Assembly: GCA_013003065.1 (NCBI GenBank)
Contig: JABDLI010000103.1
Location: 1 to 37,690, forward strand
Reading direction: 5' to 3'
DNA length: 37,690 nt
Source of the DNA: Phycisphaerales bacterium
GTDB lineage: Bacteria > Planctomycetota > Phycisphaerae > Phycisphaerales > SM1A02
Part shown: in pieces, positions 27,247 through 34,807 of the stretch
How positions within the stretch are numbered: the stretch's first letter is position 1
Layout of the letters: every line of letters starts with the position of its first letter
Program-made: the position numbers and the translations under genes
The notes under the pieces: generated by a model
Told to the model about the DNA's origin: nothing
The model's input: the letters and a program-made list of their open reading frames with translations, nothing else
Database searches by the model: none

Positions 27247-28265
27247 GACGCCGCCCCCGCCGCCAACGCCGGCGCCGGCGGGTCGGCCGCAACCCGGTCG
27301 TCCGGCGTGGTCTCGTCGACGAACGACCGGGCCGACGCGAACGCCGACACGCTTTCGGTCGCTGTCGGCTCGTGCCGCGCGAACTTCACCAGGTCAGCGG
27401 CGCGGAGGAACGACGCGAGCAGCTCCTGGTGCCCGACCGCCAGCCGCGTGTCGGCCCGCGCGGCGCGGAGGAACTCGTCGGTCGTCTGCTCCGGAGCCGT
27501 GAGACCGAAACGCCGCTCGATGTACTGACGCACGATGTCGCTGAGACGCACGTAGAAGACCTCGACCGCGCCCGTCTCCACCAGTCGCTCGGCCTCGAGC
27601 GCATCGAGCGCCCGCCGTGCCCACACGTGCGGGGGGACCGGCGGCTCCGAGACGGTCTCGCGTCCGCGGCGTCGCCACCACTGCCAGGCGGCGATGATTC
27701 CGACGAGCAGCAACGCGGCCGCCGCCAGCGGCATCCACGCCCGCTCTCCGGCGATCGGCACGTCGACGCCACCCTTGATGTCGCGAAGATCCGCGGCGGT
27801 CGCGTCGACGCCGACGACCGAGGCCACCGTGACGACGAGCGGATCGGACGCGAGCCGGGTTTCGGCCGCGGGCTCGACCCGGCGATCGACGAGACGCGTC
27901 GTGAGCGTCGGCACCGTCAGCGCACCCGCGGCGAAGGTGTCCAGCTCGTACCGGTGAACCCACCGGCGGCCCGCCGCCTCCGGGACGTCCGGCGGCGTGT
28001 GGGCGCTCCGCACCGAGAACGGGCCCAGCGTCTCGCCCACCGCGGGCATGGTGACGTCGATCTGCGGCGGGGCGACGAGCTCGACGGTGAGCGTCACCGG
28101 CTCACCCACGACGATGTCGCCGGCATCGAGCCGAACGGTCATCCGCACATCACCGGCGGCGGCAACCGATTCGGGTCCGGCTTCGGTCTCCGCCTCGGCC
28201 GCGGGCGGTCGGCATCCCGCGCACGTCGCGGTCATGATCACCAGGACCAGCGTCCACCGCGTCAT
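27243..28265 (-). CDS. Lipoprotein/membrane protein of the bat operon with BatD-like Ig domain
   Basis: The 340-residue product begins with a signal ending in CAGC (Cys18), possibly a lipobox although Cys rather than Leu sits at -3. It then has an Ig-like domain resembling BatD (DIVVGEPVTLTVELVAPPQ), a membrane span near 175-192 followed by WQWWRRRGR, and a cytoplasmic helical domain with FYVRLSDIVRQYIERRFG and TTDEFLRAARAD. That last domain is often found in the protein that sits between DUF58 and BatA in these operons (sometimes annotated as DUF4381). The start overlaps the DUF58 stop as ATGA and its own stop overlaps batA. It may link BatD-type sensing to the cytoplasmic ATPase (inference). 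Confidence 0.8.
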   Translation of the reverse strand: MTRWTLVLVIMTATCAGCRPPAAEAETEAGPESVAAAGDVRMTVRLDAGDIVVGEPVTLTVELVAPPQIDVTMPAVGETLGPFSVRSAHTPPDVPEAAGRRWVHRYELDTFAAGALTVPTLTTRLVDRRVEPAAETRLASDPLVVTVASVVGVDATAADLRDIKGGVDVPIAGERAWMPLAAAALLLVGIIAAWQWWRRRGRETVSEPPVPPHVWARRALDALEAERLVETGAVEVFYVRLSDIVRQYIERRFGLTAPEQTTDEFLRAARADTRLAVGHQELLASFLRAADLVKFARHEPTATESVSAFASARSFVDETTPDDRVAADPPAPALAAGAAS

Positions 28266-29137
28266 CGCCGCGCCTCCCGCCGCCGGAAGAACCGCACGAG
28301 CGGATCGACGAACGACGCACCGGTCCGGACGGAGATGCAGTCGAGCTTCATCTGGCGGAAGCGTTTCTCGCGGTTCTCGCGGGCGGCCGCCCGCCGGGCG
28401 TTGACGGCCTCCCGCCACCGGCGGCTGGACGTATCCACCACGCACCGCTCGCCGGTCTCGCCGTCCCGCAGCTCGATGAGCCCGACCGCGGGCAGCTCTT
28501 CTTCGCGGGGATCGGCGACGTCCACGAGGATCACGTCGTGCCGCCTGCGCGCAATGCGAAGTGCGGTCTCGTATCCCTCGTCCTGAAAATCGGAGATCAC
28601 GAAGACGACCGCCCGGCGACGCATGATGCGGTTGACGTGCTCGAGCGCACCCCGAATGTCGGTGCCGCGGCCGCGGGGCTCGAACGCGAGCAGCTCTCGA
28701 ATGACACGCAGCACGTGTCCCGTGCCCTTCCGGGGTGGCACGAACTTCTCGACCCGATCGGTGAAGCAGACGAGGCCGATCTTGTCGTTGTTCTTGATCG
28801 CCGAGAACGCGAGGGTGGCGCCGATCTCCGCGACCAGCTCGCGTTTGAGCTGATCGACGGAACCGAACTCCTGGGAACGACTGAGATCGACGACGAGCAG
28901 GACGGTCAGCTCCCGCTCCTCGCGAAAGACCTTGACGAAGGGCTCGCCCGAGCGGGCGGTCACGTTCCAGTCGATCGAGCGCACGTCGTCCCCGATCTGA
29001 TAGGGCCGGACCTCTTCGAATTCCATCCCCCGGCCCTTGAAGGCCGAGTGATACTGGCCGGCCAACGCATCGGTGACCAGATGCGACGTCCGGATCTCGA
29101 TCCGACGGATCTTCTTGAGAAGCTCCTTCGGGATCAT
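28262..29137 (-). CDS. DUF58 domain protein
   Basis: The 291-residue protein has the DUF58 core FKGRGMEFEEVRPYQIGDD followed by SIDWNVTARSGEPFVKVF. A vWA-like fold follows (LLVVDLSRSQEFG, FVISDFQDEGYETAL). The DLSRS segment matches the DxSxS MIDAS pattern, so metal binding is possible. No membrane span is visible, so it is probably cytoplasmic. DUF58 genes almost always follow moxR, and here it begins 1 bp after the moxR stop. It probably adapts the MoxR ATPase to the membrane vWA proteins. Confidence 0.92.
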   Translation of the reverse strand: MIPKELLKKIRRIEIRTSHLVTDALAGQYHSAFKGRGMEFEEVRPYQIGDDVRSIDWNVTARSGEPFVKVFREERELTVLLVVDLSRSQEFGSVDQLKRELVAEIGATLAFSAIKNNDKIGLVCFTDRVEKFVPPRKGTGHVLRVIRELLAFEPRGRGTDIRGALEHVNRIMRRRAVVFVISDFQDEGYETALRIARRRHDVILVDVADPREEELPAVGLIELRDGETGERCVVDTSSRRWREAVNARRAAARENREKRFRQMKLDCISVRTGASFVDPLVRFFRRREARR

Positions 29138-29138
29138 G

Positions 29139-30137
29139 TCAGGGCACGGGGACGTGATCGAGGATGGCGCGAATGATGTGCTCGGAGGTCTGTTCCTCGG
29201 CCTCCGCTTCGTAGGTCACGATGATGCGGTGACGCAAGACGTCGAGCGCCACGTCCTTGACATCCTGGGGCACGGCGTACCCGCGTCCATCCAGGAACGC
29301 GTTGGCGCGGGCGGCGATCGTCAGGTTGATCGTGGCGCGTGGCGAGGCGCCGTACTGGATGAGCTCCGCGAGATCGAGCCCGAAATCGCCGGGTCGACGC
29401 GAGGCGACGACGAGATCGACGATGTAGTCCTTGATCTTGTCGTCGATGTAGATCGCGTCGACCACGCGACGCGCCTCGATGATTGCGGCCGGGGTCATGA
29501 CGGACTTGATCGACGGCCCCGGGCCGGTGTGCGACATTCGATCGAGGATCCGTCGCTCCTCGGCCCTGGTCGGGTAGTCGACGATGAGCTTGAGCATGAA
29601 CCGATCGACCTGCGCCTCCGGCAGCGGATACGTGCCCTCCTGCTCGACCGGGTTCTGGGTGGCGAGGACGAGGAACGGCTCGTCCAGATCGAAGGTCTCG
29701 GTGCCGATCGTGACCTGCCGTTCCTGCATCGCTTCCAGCAACGCGCTCTGAACCTTGGCCGGCGCCCGGTTGATCTCGTCGGCGAGGATGATGTTCGAGA
29801 AGATGGGGCCCTTCTTGACGACGAACCGCTGGTCGCCGGGCTGGTAGACGAGCGTTCCGATGAGGTCGGCGGGCAGCAGATCCGGCGTGAACTGGATGCG
29901 CTGGAAGGCGGTGTCGACGCCCGCGGCGAGGGTCGCGACCGCGGTGGTCTTCGCCAGACCGGGCACGCCCTCGATGAGAATGTGGCCGTTCGACAGCAGC
30001 CCGACGAGGATGCCGTGCAGCAGGTCGTCCTGGCCGACGATGACCTCGTGCATCGCCCCGAGCAAGGCTCGGAACGGGGCGCTGGCCGACTCGACCTGAG
30101 CGCCGATGTTCTTGACGTCGAGTTGCGTGGTGGTCAT
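29139..30137 (-). CDS. moxR: MoxR-family AAA+ ATPase
   Basis: The 332-residue ATPase has Walker A GVPGLAKT at 57-64, Walker B ILADEINRAP at 117-126, sensor-1 ATQNP, and the MoxR segment GTYPLPEAQVDRFMLKL. MoxR proteins act as chaperones that insert cofactors or remodel vWA partner proteins. It is the first gene of the eight-gene operon (moxR, DUF58, lipoprotein, batA, batB, batC, batD, batE), whose order matches Bat operons elsewhere. The ATG at 30137 is preceded by GGGAGAG at good spacing. The promoter must lie in the 168-bp gap shared with the divergent kinase operon; a TAGGAT at 30232-30227 (minus) is a weak -10 candidate. Confidence 0.94.
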   Translation of the reverse strand: MTTTQLDVKNIGAQVESASAPFRALLGAMHEVIVGQDDLLHGILVGLLSNGHILIEGVPGLAKTTAVATLAAGVDTAFQRIQFTPDLLPADLIGTLVYQPGDQRFVVKKGPIFSNIILADEINRAPAKVQSALLEAMQERQVTIGTETFDLDEPFLVLATQNPVEQEGTYPLPEAQVDRFMLKLIVDYPTRAEERRILDRMSHTGPGPSIKSVMTPAAIIEARRVVDAIYIDDKIKDYIVDLVVASRRPGDFGLDLAELIQYGASPRATINLTIAARANAFLDGRGYAVPQDVKDVALDVLRHRIIVTYEAEAEEQTSEHIIRAILDHVPVP

Positions 30138-30253
30138 GGCTCTCCCGGCTCGGGGCCCGCGAGGGGCCGCTGCAATCCACTCAATCGATGCGCCGACCGC
30201 GGCGATCTGCCGGTGGCGGTTTGGGCAAACATCCTATTGGCAACATCCCGGCC

Positions 30254-30278
30254 GGGACACCCCCGGAAGCGGTGTCCC
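30254..30278. promoter_or_regulatory. Palindromic operator-like site in a divergent promoter region
   Basis: GGGACACC and its exact complement GGTGTCCC flank a 9-bp spacer. The right arm falls at the -35 position relative to the TACAAT at 30294, so a bound dimer would block or assist that promoter. The site also lies upstream of moxR. No candidate DNA-binding regulator is encoded in the window apart from the ECF sigma factor. Confidence 0.45.
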
Positions 30279-30293
30279 CGGGCGAGCAGAGGG

Positions 30294-30299
30294 TACAAT
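30294..30299 (+). promoter_or_regulatory. Candidate -10 element of the histidine kinase operon
   Basis: TACAAT matches five of six consensus bases and ends six bases before the ATG at 30306, which would make that ATG the first base or nearly so of the RNA. The -35 region (GGTGTC) is not consensus and is covered by the palindrome. A second AT-rich element, TATAGA at 30329-30334, could instead serve the kinase ATG directly. Confidence 0.5.
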
Positions 30300-30305
30300 T
30301 CCCCC

Positions 30306-30347
30306 ATGCGGGCTCCCCGACGCCGCGTTATAGACGGGTGGGCATGA
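30306..30347 (+). CDS. 13-codon ORF translationally coupled to the histidine kinase
   Basis: The ORF reads MRAPRRRVIDGWA and its TGA overlaps the kinase ATG as ATGA. Together with the -10 at 30294 this would be a leaderless mini-ORF whose only job may be to bring ribosomes to the kinase start, which has no clear ribosome binding site (upstream bases GACGGGTGGGC). If transcription instead starts at the TATAGA inside it, the ORF is not translated. Moderate-to-low confidence. Confidence 0.4.
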   Translation: MRAPRRRVIDGWA

Positions 30348-31966
30348 GCAGCACCTCGCCAATCGACCGCGACTCCGCCTCGGAACTGCAGATGCTCCGC
30401 GCCCGCGTGCAGGAGCTGGAGTCCGAGCAGCGCCGGGTCCGCGCGGACGATCCCATGCGACCGGTGAGCACGACGCTCGTCCAGCTCTCCCGCAGCCGGG
30501 CCATCGACGCCGGCGACCTCGAACCGGCCTTCCGGGAGATCACCGAGGCCGCGGCCGCCACGCTCGGCATCGAACGCGTCGGCATCTGGCTGTTCGACGA
30601 GACGCGGTCGGCGATCCACTGCCAGGACCTCTTCGAGCGTGGCGAGCGGCGTCACTCCTCCGGTGCCGTGCTGGCCGCCTCGGATTTCCCCCGGTACTTC
30701 GAGACGCTCCAGAGCAATCGGACGGTCGCCGCGCACGACGCCGCCGCGGACGAGCGGACGAGTGAGTTCACGCAGCCGTATCTCGAGCCGCTCGGAATCG
30801 GCTCACTGCTCGATGCGCCGATCCGGCTCGGGGGAACCCTCGTCGGCATCGTCTGTCACGAGCACGTCGGACCGCCGCGTCGCTGGTCGTCCGAAGACCA
30901 GGCCTTTGCCGGCTCCATCGCCGACTGCGTCGCCCTCGCCCTCCAGGCGAGCAAACGGAACCGCGCCCAGGAAGCGGTGCGGCGGAGCGAGCGTCGCCTC
31001 CGCCAGATCATCGATCTCGTCCCCCACATGATCTTCGCCAAGGACATCGACGGACGATTCCTGCTCGCCAACCAGGCGGTGGCCGACGCGTACGGGACGA
31101 CGGTGGAGGCGCTGACGCAGTCGACGCACCACGAGGTCCACCGGGACGGACCCGAGGTGGCCGGGATGCTCGCGGACGACCGCGCGGTCCTGGAGCGAGG
31201 GCAGCCGCTGTTCATTCCGCACGAGTCGTTCACCGATGCGAACGGTCGCGTCCGCCACCTTCAAACCACGAAGATCCCCTTCACCGAGTCGGGAACCAAC
31301 GAGCCCGCCATGCTCGGCGTTGCCGTCGACATCACCGAGCAGAGGAAATCGGAGCAGCGTCAAACGCTGATGGTGCGCGAGCTCGATCATCGCGTGAAGA
31401 ACAACCTGATGGCGATCATGTCGATCGCCGAGCAGACGATCGCGGCGAGCGACTCGCTCGAGCAGTTCCAGGACTCGTTCAACGGCCGCCTTCGTGCTCT
31501 TGCCGTGGCGCACGAAATCCTGGCCCAGACCCGCTGGGAGGGGGCCGGATTCGACAAGATCGTCGAGCGTCTGACCCAACCCTACCGGCGTCCCGATCGC
31601 AGCCGATTCGAGCTCGTGGGCACCGGGGTCATGCTCCCGACCCCGGTCGCGCCGGTGCTGTCGATGGTCGTCCACGAGCTGCTCGTCAACTCTGCCAAGT
31701 ACGGAGCGTTGTCGGATCCGGGCGGCACGGTGCGCATCGCCTGGAGCCTCCCCCCCGACGACGGGGACGGGCGGGTGCTTCAGCTCCAGTGGAGCGAGCA
31801 CGACGGCCCGCCCGTCATGCCACCGACCCACCGCGGGTTCGGGACCGACCTGATCGAGCGCATGATCGCCTACCAGTTGCACGGGTCTGCCCGCCTCTCG
31901 TATCCGCCCTCGGGCGCGCGGTGCGAGCTGACGGTGCCGCTGCCCCCACCCGAGGATCGAGGCTGA
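30344..31966 (+). CDS. HWE-type sensor histidine kinase (coiled coil-GAF-PAS-kinase)
   Basis: The 540-residue protein has an N-terminal coiled coil (11-33), a GAF domain (about 45-203), a PAS domain (about 213-335), and an HWE kinase core. Features are ELDHRVKNN with phospho-acceptor His349, the N-box VHELLVNSAKYG (Glu445, Asn449), and the W-x-E motif in QWSEHDG (Trp483, Glu485) that names the family. Soluble; no membrane span. GAF and PAS suggest sensing of a small molecule, redox state or light, but no chromophore cysteine can be assigned with confidence. It is followed 3 bp later by a receiver-only protein, its likely phosphorylation partner. HWE kinases are frequent in alphaproteobacteria and scattered elsewhere. 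Confidence 0.92.
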   Translation: MSSTSPIDRDSASELQMLRARVQELESEQRRVRADDPMRPVSTTLVQLSRSRAIDAGDLEPAFREITEAAAATLGIERVGIWLFDETRSAIHCQDLFERGERRHSSGAVLAASDFPRYFETLQSNRTVAAHDAAADERTSEFTQPYLEPLGIGSLLDAPIRLGGTLVGIVCHEHVGPPRRWSSEDQAFAGSIADCVALALQASKRNRAQEAVRRSERRLRQIIDLVPHMIFAKDIDGRFLLANQAVADAYGTTVEALTQSTHHEVHRDGPEVAGMLADDRAVLERGQPLFIPHESFTDANGRVRHLQTTKIPFTESGTNEPAMLGVAVDITEQRKSEQRQTLMVRELDHRVKNNLMAIMSIAEQTIAASDSLEQFQDSFNGRLRALAVAHEILAQTRWEGAGFDKIVERLTQPYRRPDRSRFELVGTGVMLPTPVAPVLSMVVHELLVNSAKYGALSDPGGTVRIAWSLPPDDGDGRVLQLQWSEHDGPPVMPPTHRGFGTDLIERMIAYQLHGSARLSYPPSGARCELTVPLPPPEDRG

Positions 31967-31969
31967 CCA

Positions 31970-32389
31970 GTGCATCGCAACCACGATCCCAACCGCTCCC
32001 TGGCTGGCTACAAAGTGCTGGTCGTCGAAGACGACTTCTTCGTCGCGAAGTCGCTCGGGGTGCTGTTGACCGCGCTCGACTGCGAGGTGGTGGGCCCCGC
32101 CCCGACCGTGGACGAGGCGTGCGAGCTCATCAAGACCTCCGACATCGACGCGGCCGTGCTCGACATCGCCCTCAGCCCGGGCACCAGCGCACCGGTCGCG
32201 CGGGCACTCCTGTACAAGGAGTGTCCGTTCGTCTTCGTGACGGGGTACAGCAGCATCAACATGCTTCCCGACGATCTCCGGGGCTACCGGGTCCTGCTCA
32301 AACCCGTCGACGCCGACACGTTGGCCGACGCCATCGACGAGGCCGTCCAACGCGGGAAGAAGCAGAAGAAGGGCAAGCTTCGCAATTGA
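31970..32389 (+). CDS. Stand-alone response regulator receiver
   Basis: The 139-residue protein is a receiver domain only: acidic pocket Glu20-Asp21-Asp22, phospho-acceptor Asp65 in AVLDIALSPG, Thr91 and Lys111 in LLKPVD. A lysine-rich tail (GKKQKKGK) replaces an output domain. It would work as a phosphate shuttle or by protein contact, as is common for partners of HWE kinases. The GTG start at 31970 lies 3 bp after the kinase stop, with GAGG upstream. The convergent GGDEF/EAL gene ends 127 bp away and may be a downstream target (inference). Confidence 0.93.
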   Translation: MHRNHDPNRSLAGYKVLVVEDDFFVAKSLGVLLTALDCEVVGPAPTVDEACELIKTSDIDAAVLDIALSPGTSAPVARALLYKECPFVFVTGYSSINMLPDDLRGYRVLLKPVDADTLADAIDEAVQRGKKQKKGKLRN

Positions 32390-32515
32390 GGCGCCGCCAA
32401 CGGGCCGCCTGCCGGTGTCGCGCGCTTGACGGTCCGAGCGGCAGTGAGGCCCTTCGCCTGCGGCAACGCGACCGCATCGCATCACCGGCCGGGTTGTCGT
32501 CGGACCGCTAGCAGG

Positions 32516-34612
32516 CTAGGCCGCGTGGCGGAAGCAGTGCTCGGTCTCGAGGAACCGTTTCACTTCATCCGCGGGCACCGCGAGGGAGAAGCGTTGCCCC
32601 TGGGCGTAGTCGCAGTCGAGCGCCTGGAGAAGGGCAAGCTGATCTTCCGTCTCCACGCCCTCGGCGACGACCTGCATGTCCAGGTTGTGCGCCAGCTCGA
32701 CGACGGCGTGAACGATCGCCCCGTAATCACGCCGCTTCTTCACCGAACCGATGAAGTCGCGATCGATCTTGAGGATGTCGATCGGGAACCGGTGGAGGCT
32801 GCTGAGCGAGGAGTGACCGGTGCCGAAGTCGTCCATGACGAGCTTCACGCCCAGAGTTCGGAGCTGACCGAGCACGGTCTGGGCCGCTTTCTGATCGTCC
32901 ATCAGCATGTCCTCGACCATCTCCAGACGCAGGCGTTCCGCGGGCACGCCCGTCTCCGCCAGCACGCGTTCGATCGTCGGGATCAGATCCGGGTGGAGCA
33001 TCTGCTGGCGGGCGAGGTTCACGCTGATCGCCAGGTTCGTCTGCGTCGGGTACGCGGTGTGCCACTCCTTCAGCTGGCGGCACGCCTCGGAGATGACCCA
33101 TGCTCCGATGGGCACCATCAGACCGATTTCTTCCGCGAGCGGCACGAATTCCGAAGGCTGGAGTAGACCGCGGGTCGGGTGCGGCCAGCGAATGAGCGCC
33201 TCGAACCCGGCGAGTCCGCCGTCGTGCAGGTCGACGATGGGCTCGAACTCGAGCGTGAAGGCGCACTGCTCGACCGCCTCGCGCAGCTGCTGCTCGAGAT
33301 CCAGACGGTCGACGACCTCCTCGTGCATCTTCTGGTCGAACACGACGTGACGCGCCTTGCCGGACGTCTTCGCCCGGTACATCGCGGTGTCGGCGTCGCG
33401 GATGATGTCGTCCGGCGTCTCGTAACCCAGGTTGCTCGTGACGATGCCGATGCTGGCCGTCGAGATGACCTCGTGGCCATCGATGGTGTGCGGCGCGGAC
33501 AGCTCGATCTGGAGCCGCTCGGCCACCCGAACCGCGTCACGCACCCCGTTGATGCTGTCGAGCAGGATGACGAACTCGTCGCCACCCAGCCGGGCGGGCA
33601 GGTGCCCGTCACCGACCCGCGAGGGCAGGTCCAGCGATCGCAGGTTGCCCCGGAGACGATCGGCGATACCGGTGAGCAGCTGATCGCCCGCGTCGTGGCC
33701 GAGACTGTCGTTGATGATCTTGAACCGGTCGAAGTCGAGGAAGAGCACCGCGAACTCGTACTCGGGGAAGCGCTTGGCGCGATTGATCGCCTGCTGGAGA
33801 CGCTCCATGAACAACGCGCGGTTCGGGAGCCCCGTGAGCGTGTCGTGATGGGCCGCGTGCCGCAGCTGCGCCTCTGCCCGCTTGCGGGCGCTGATGTCGG
33901 CAAAGGTCACCGCAAGGCCATCGCCCAGCTTGACCGCCACGAATTGGTACCAGGCGCCGTTTCCTCCCTGGGTGAAGTGCCGCTCGCTCTTGAACGGCAG
34001 GCCGGTGTCGATGACGCTCACCGCTTCCGCCAGCGAGATCTCGGCCTTCAGGCACGGCAGCTCGCGCAGGACGCAGCATCCGACGAAGCTCGACGCGGGT
34101 CGGCCGAGGATCTGCTCGGCGGTCGCGTTCATGAGCTTGCACTCGAAGTCCACGACGTCGCCGATGTCATCGCGGACGGCGCGGAGGACGAGAACGCCGG
34201 CGAGCGAGCTCTTGAGGATGCTGGCGAGCAGCTCCTGCGAAGAGTGTTCGCTCGGGAGATTCGCTTCGATCGGCGCCGGGGCCGGCGTGCTCGGCTGCTG
34301 CTCGGCCGGTTCGCGACTCGGCAGCAGGTCGGGGAGCCACCGGATGAGTCCCGTCGAGAGCGTGACGAACCCGAGCACGAACCCGAAGATCTCCTGCAAC
34401 ACCGCTTTGACGAGCACGGAGAGGTGCAGGGCCTCCGGCGTGAGGGTCTCCAGCACACGCCCCATCAGCAGGAGGCTGAAGCCGGTCACGAGGAAGGGCC
34501 AGACGCCGACGGGCACCCGGCGTTTCTCCGTTCCCACTCGGCGCAGAACGATGAGCACGAGCACCGCAGCGGCTACGAGGATGACGTCGCGGATGATGTC
34601 GATGATGCTCAC
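32516..34612 (-). CDS. Membrane diguanylate cyclase/phosphodiesterase (PAS-GGDEF-EAL)
   Basis: The 698-residue protein makes and/or degrades cyclic di-GMP. It has two or three N-terminal membrane spans (about 5-24, 38-52 and 70-90), a PAS domain (about 128-245), and a GGDEF domain with intact GGDEF at 343-347. The EAL domain has EAL at 471-473, EMVEDML, DDFGTGHSSL, LKIDRDF and VVAEGVET. Both active sites look complete. The inhibitory I-site is not canonical: RVGD lies seven rather than five residues before GGDEF. The GTG at 34612 starts the protein at the first membrane span; no ribosome binding site is obvious. It converges on the kinase/receiver pair, suggesting a shared signalling role. 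Confidence 0.93.
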   Translation of the reverse strand: MSIIDIIRDVILVAAAVLVLIVLRRVGTEKRRVPVGVWPFLVTGFSLLLMGRVLETLTPEALHLSVLVKAVLQEIFGFVLGFVTLSTGLIRWLPDLLPSREPAEQQPSTPAPAPIEANLPSEHSSQELLASILKSSLAGVLVLRAVRDDIGDVVDFECKLMNATAEQILGRPASSFVGCCVLRELPCLKAEISLAEAVSVIDTGLPFKSERHFTQGGNGAWYQFVAVKLGDGLAVTFADISARKRAEAQLRHAAHHDTLTGLPNRALFMERLQQAINRAKRFPEYEFAVLFLDFDRFKIINDSLGHDAGDQLLTGIADRLRGNLRSLDLPSRVGDGHLPARLGGDEFVILLDSINGVRDAVRVAERLQIELSAPHTIDGHEVISTASIGIVTSNLGYETPDDIIRDADTAMYRAKTSGKARHVVFDQKMHEEVVDRLDLEQQLREAVEQCAFTLEFEPIVDLHDGGLAGFEALIRWPHPTRGLLQPSEFVPLAEEIGLMVPIGAWVISEACRQLKEWHTAYPTQTNLAISVNLARQQMLHPDLIPTIERVLAETGVPAERLRLEMVEDMLMDDQKAAQTVLGQLRTLGVKLVMDDFGTGHSSLSSLHRFPIDILKIDRDFIGSVKKRRDYGAIVHAVVELAHNLDMQVVAEGVETEDQLALLQALDCDYAQGQRFSLAVPADEVKRFLETEHCFRHAA

Positions 34613-34807
34613 GAACGTTGGCTCGAATCGGACCGACCTGGATCACGAACCGCTTCCCGGCGTGGCCGCAGAAAGAAAGCGGGACCAGACGATCATCGAC
34701 CACCTGAAGGGCCGGATAGAGGCAGCTTCCCCGCATCCGTGGGGCTTTTGCCCCCAGTTTGGCCTTGGTTCCCGGACGCGGCGAGCTTCGGCGGGACGTT
34801 GCGACGG

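Noticed and set aside
34741-34754. Terminator hairpin GGGGC-TTTT-GCCCC
   Set aside because: No T tract follows on either strand and the stem is only 5 bp, so it is noted as a hairpin in the comM entry only.
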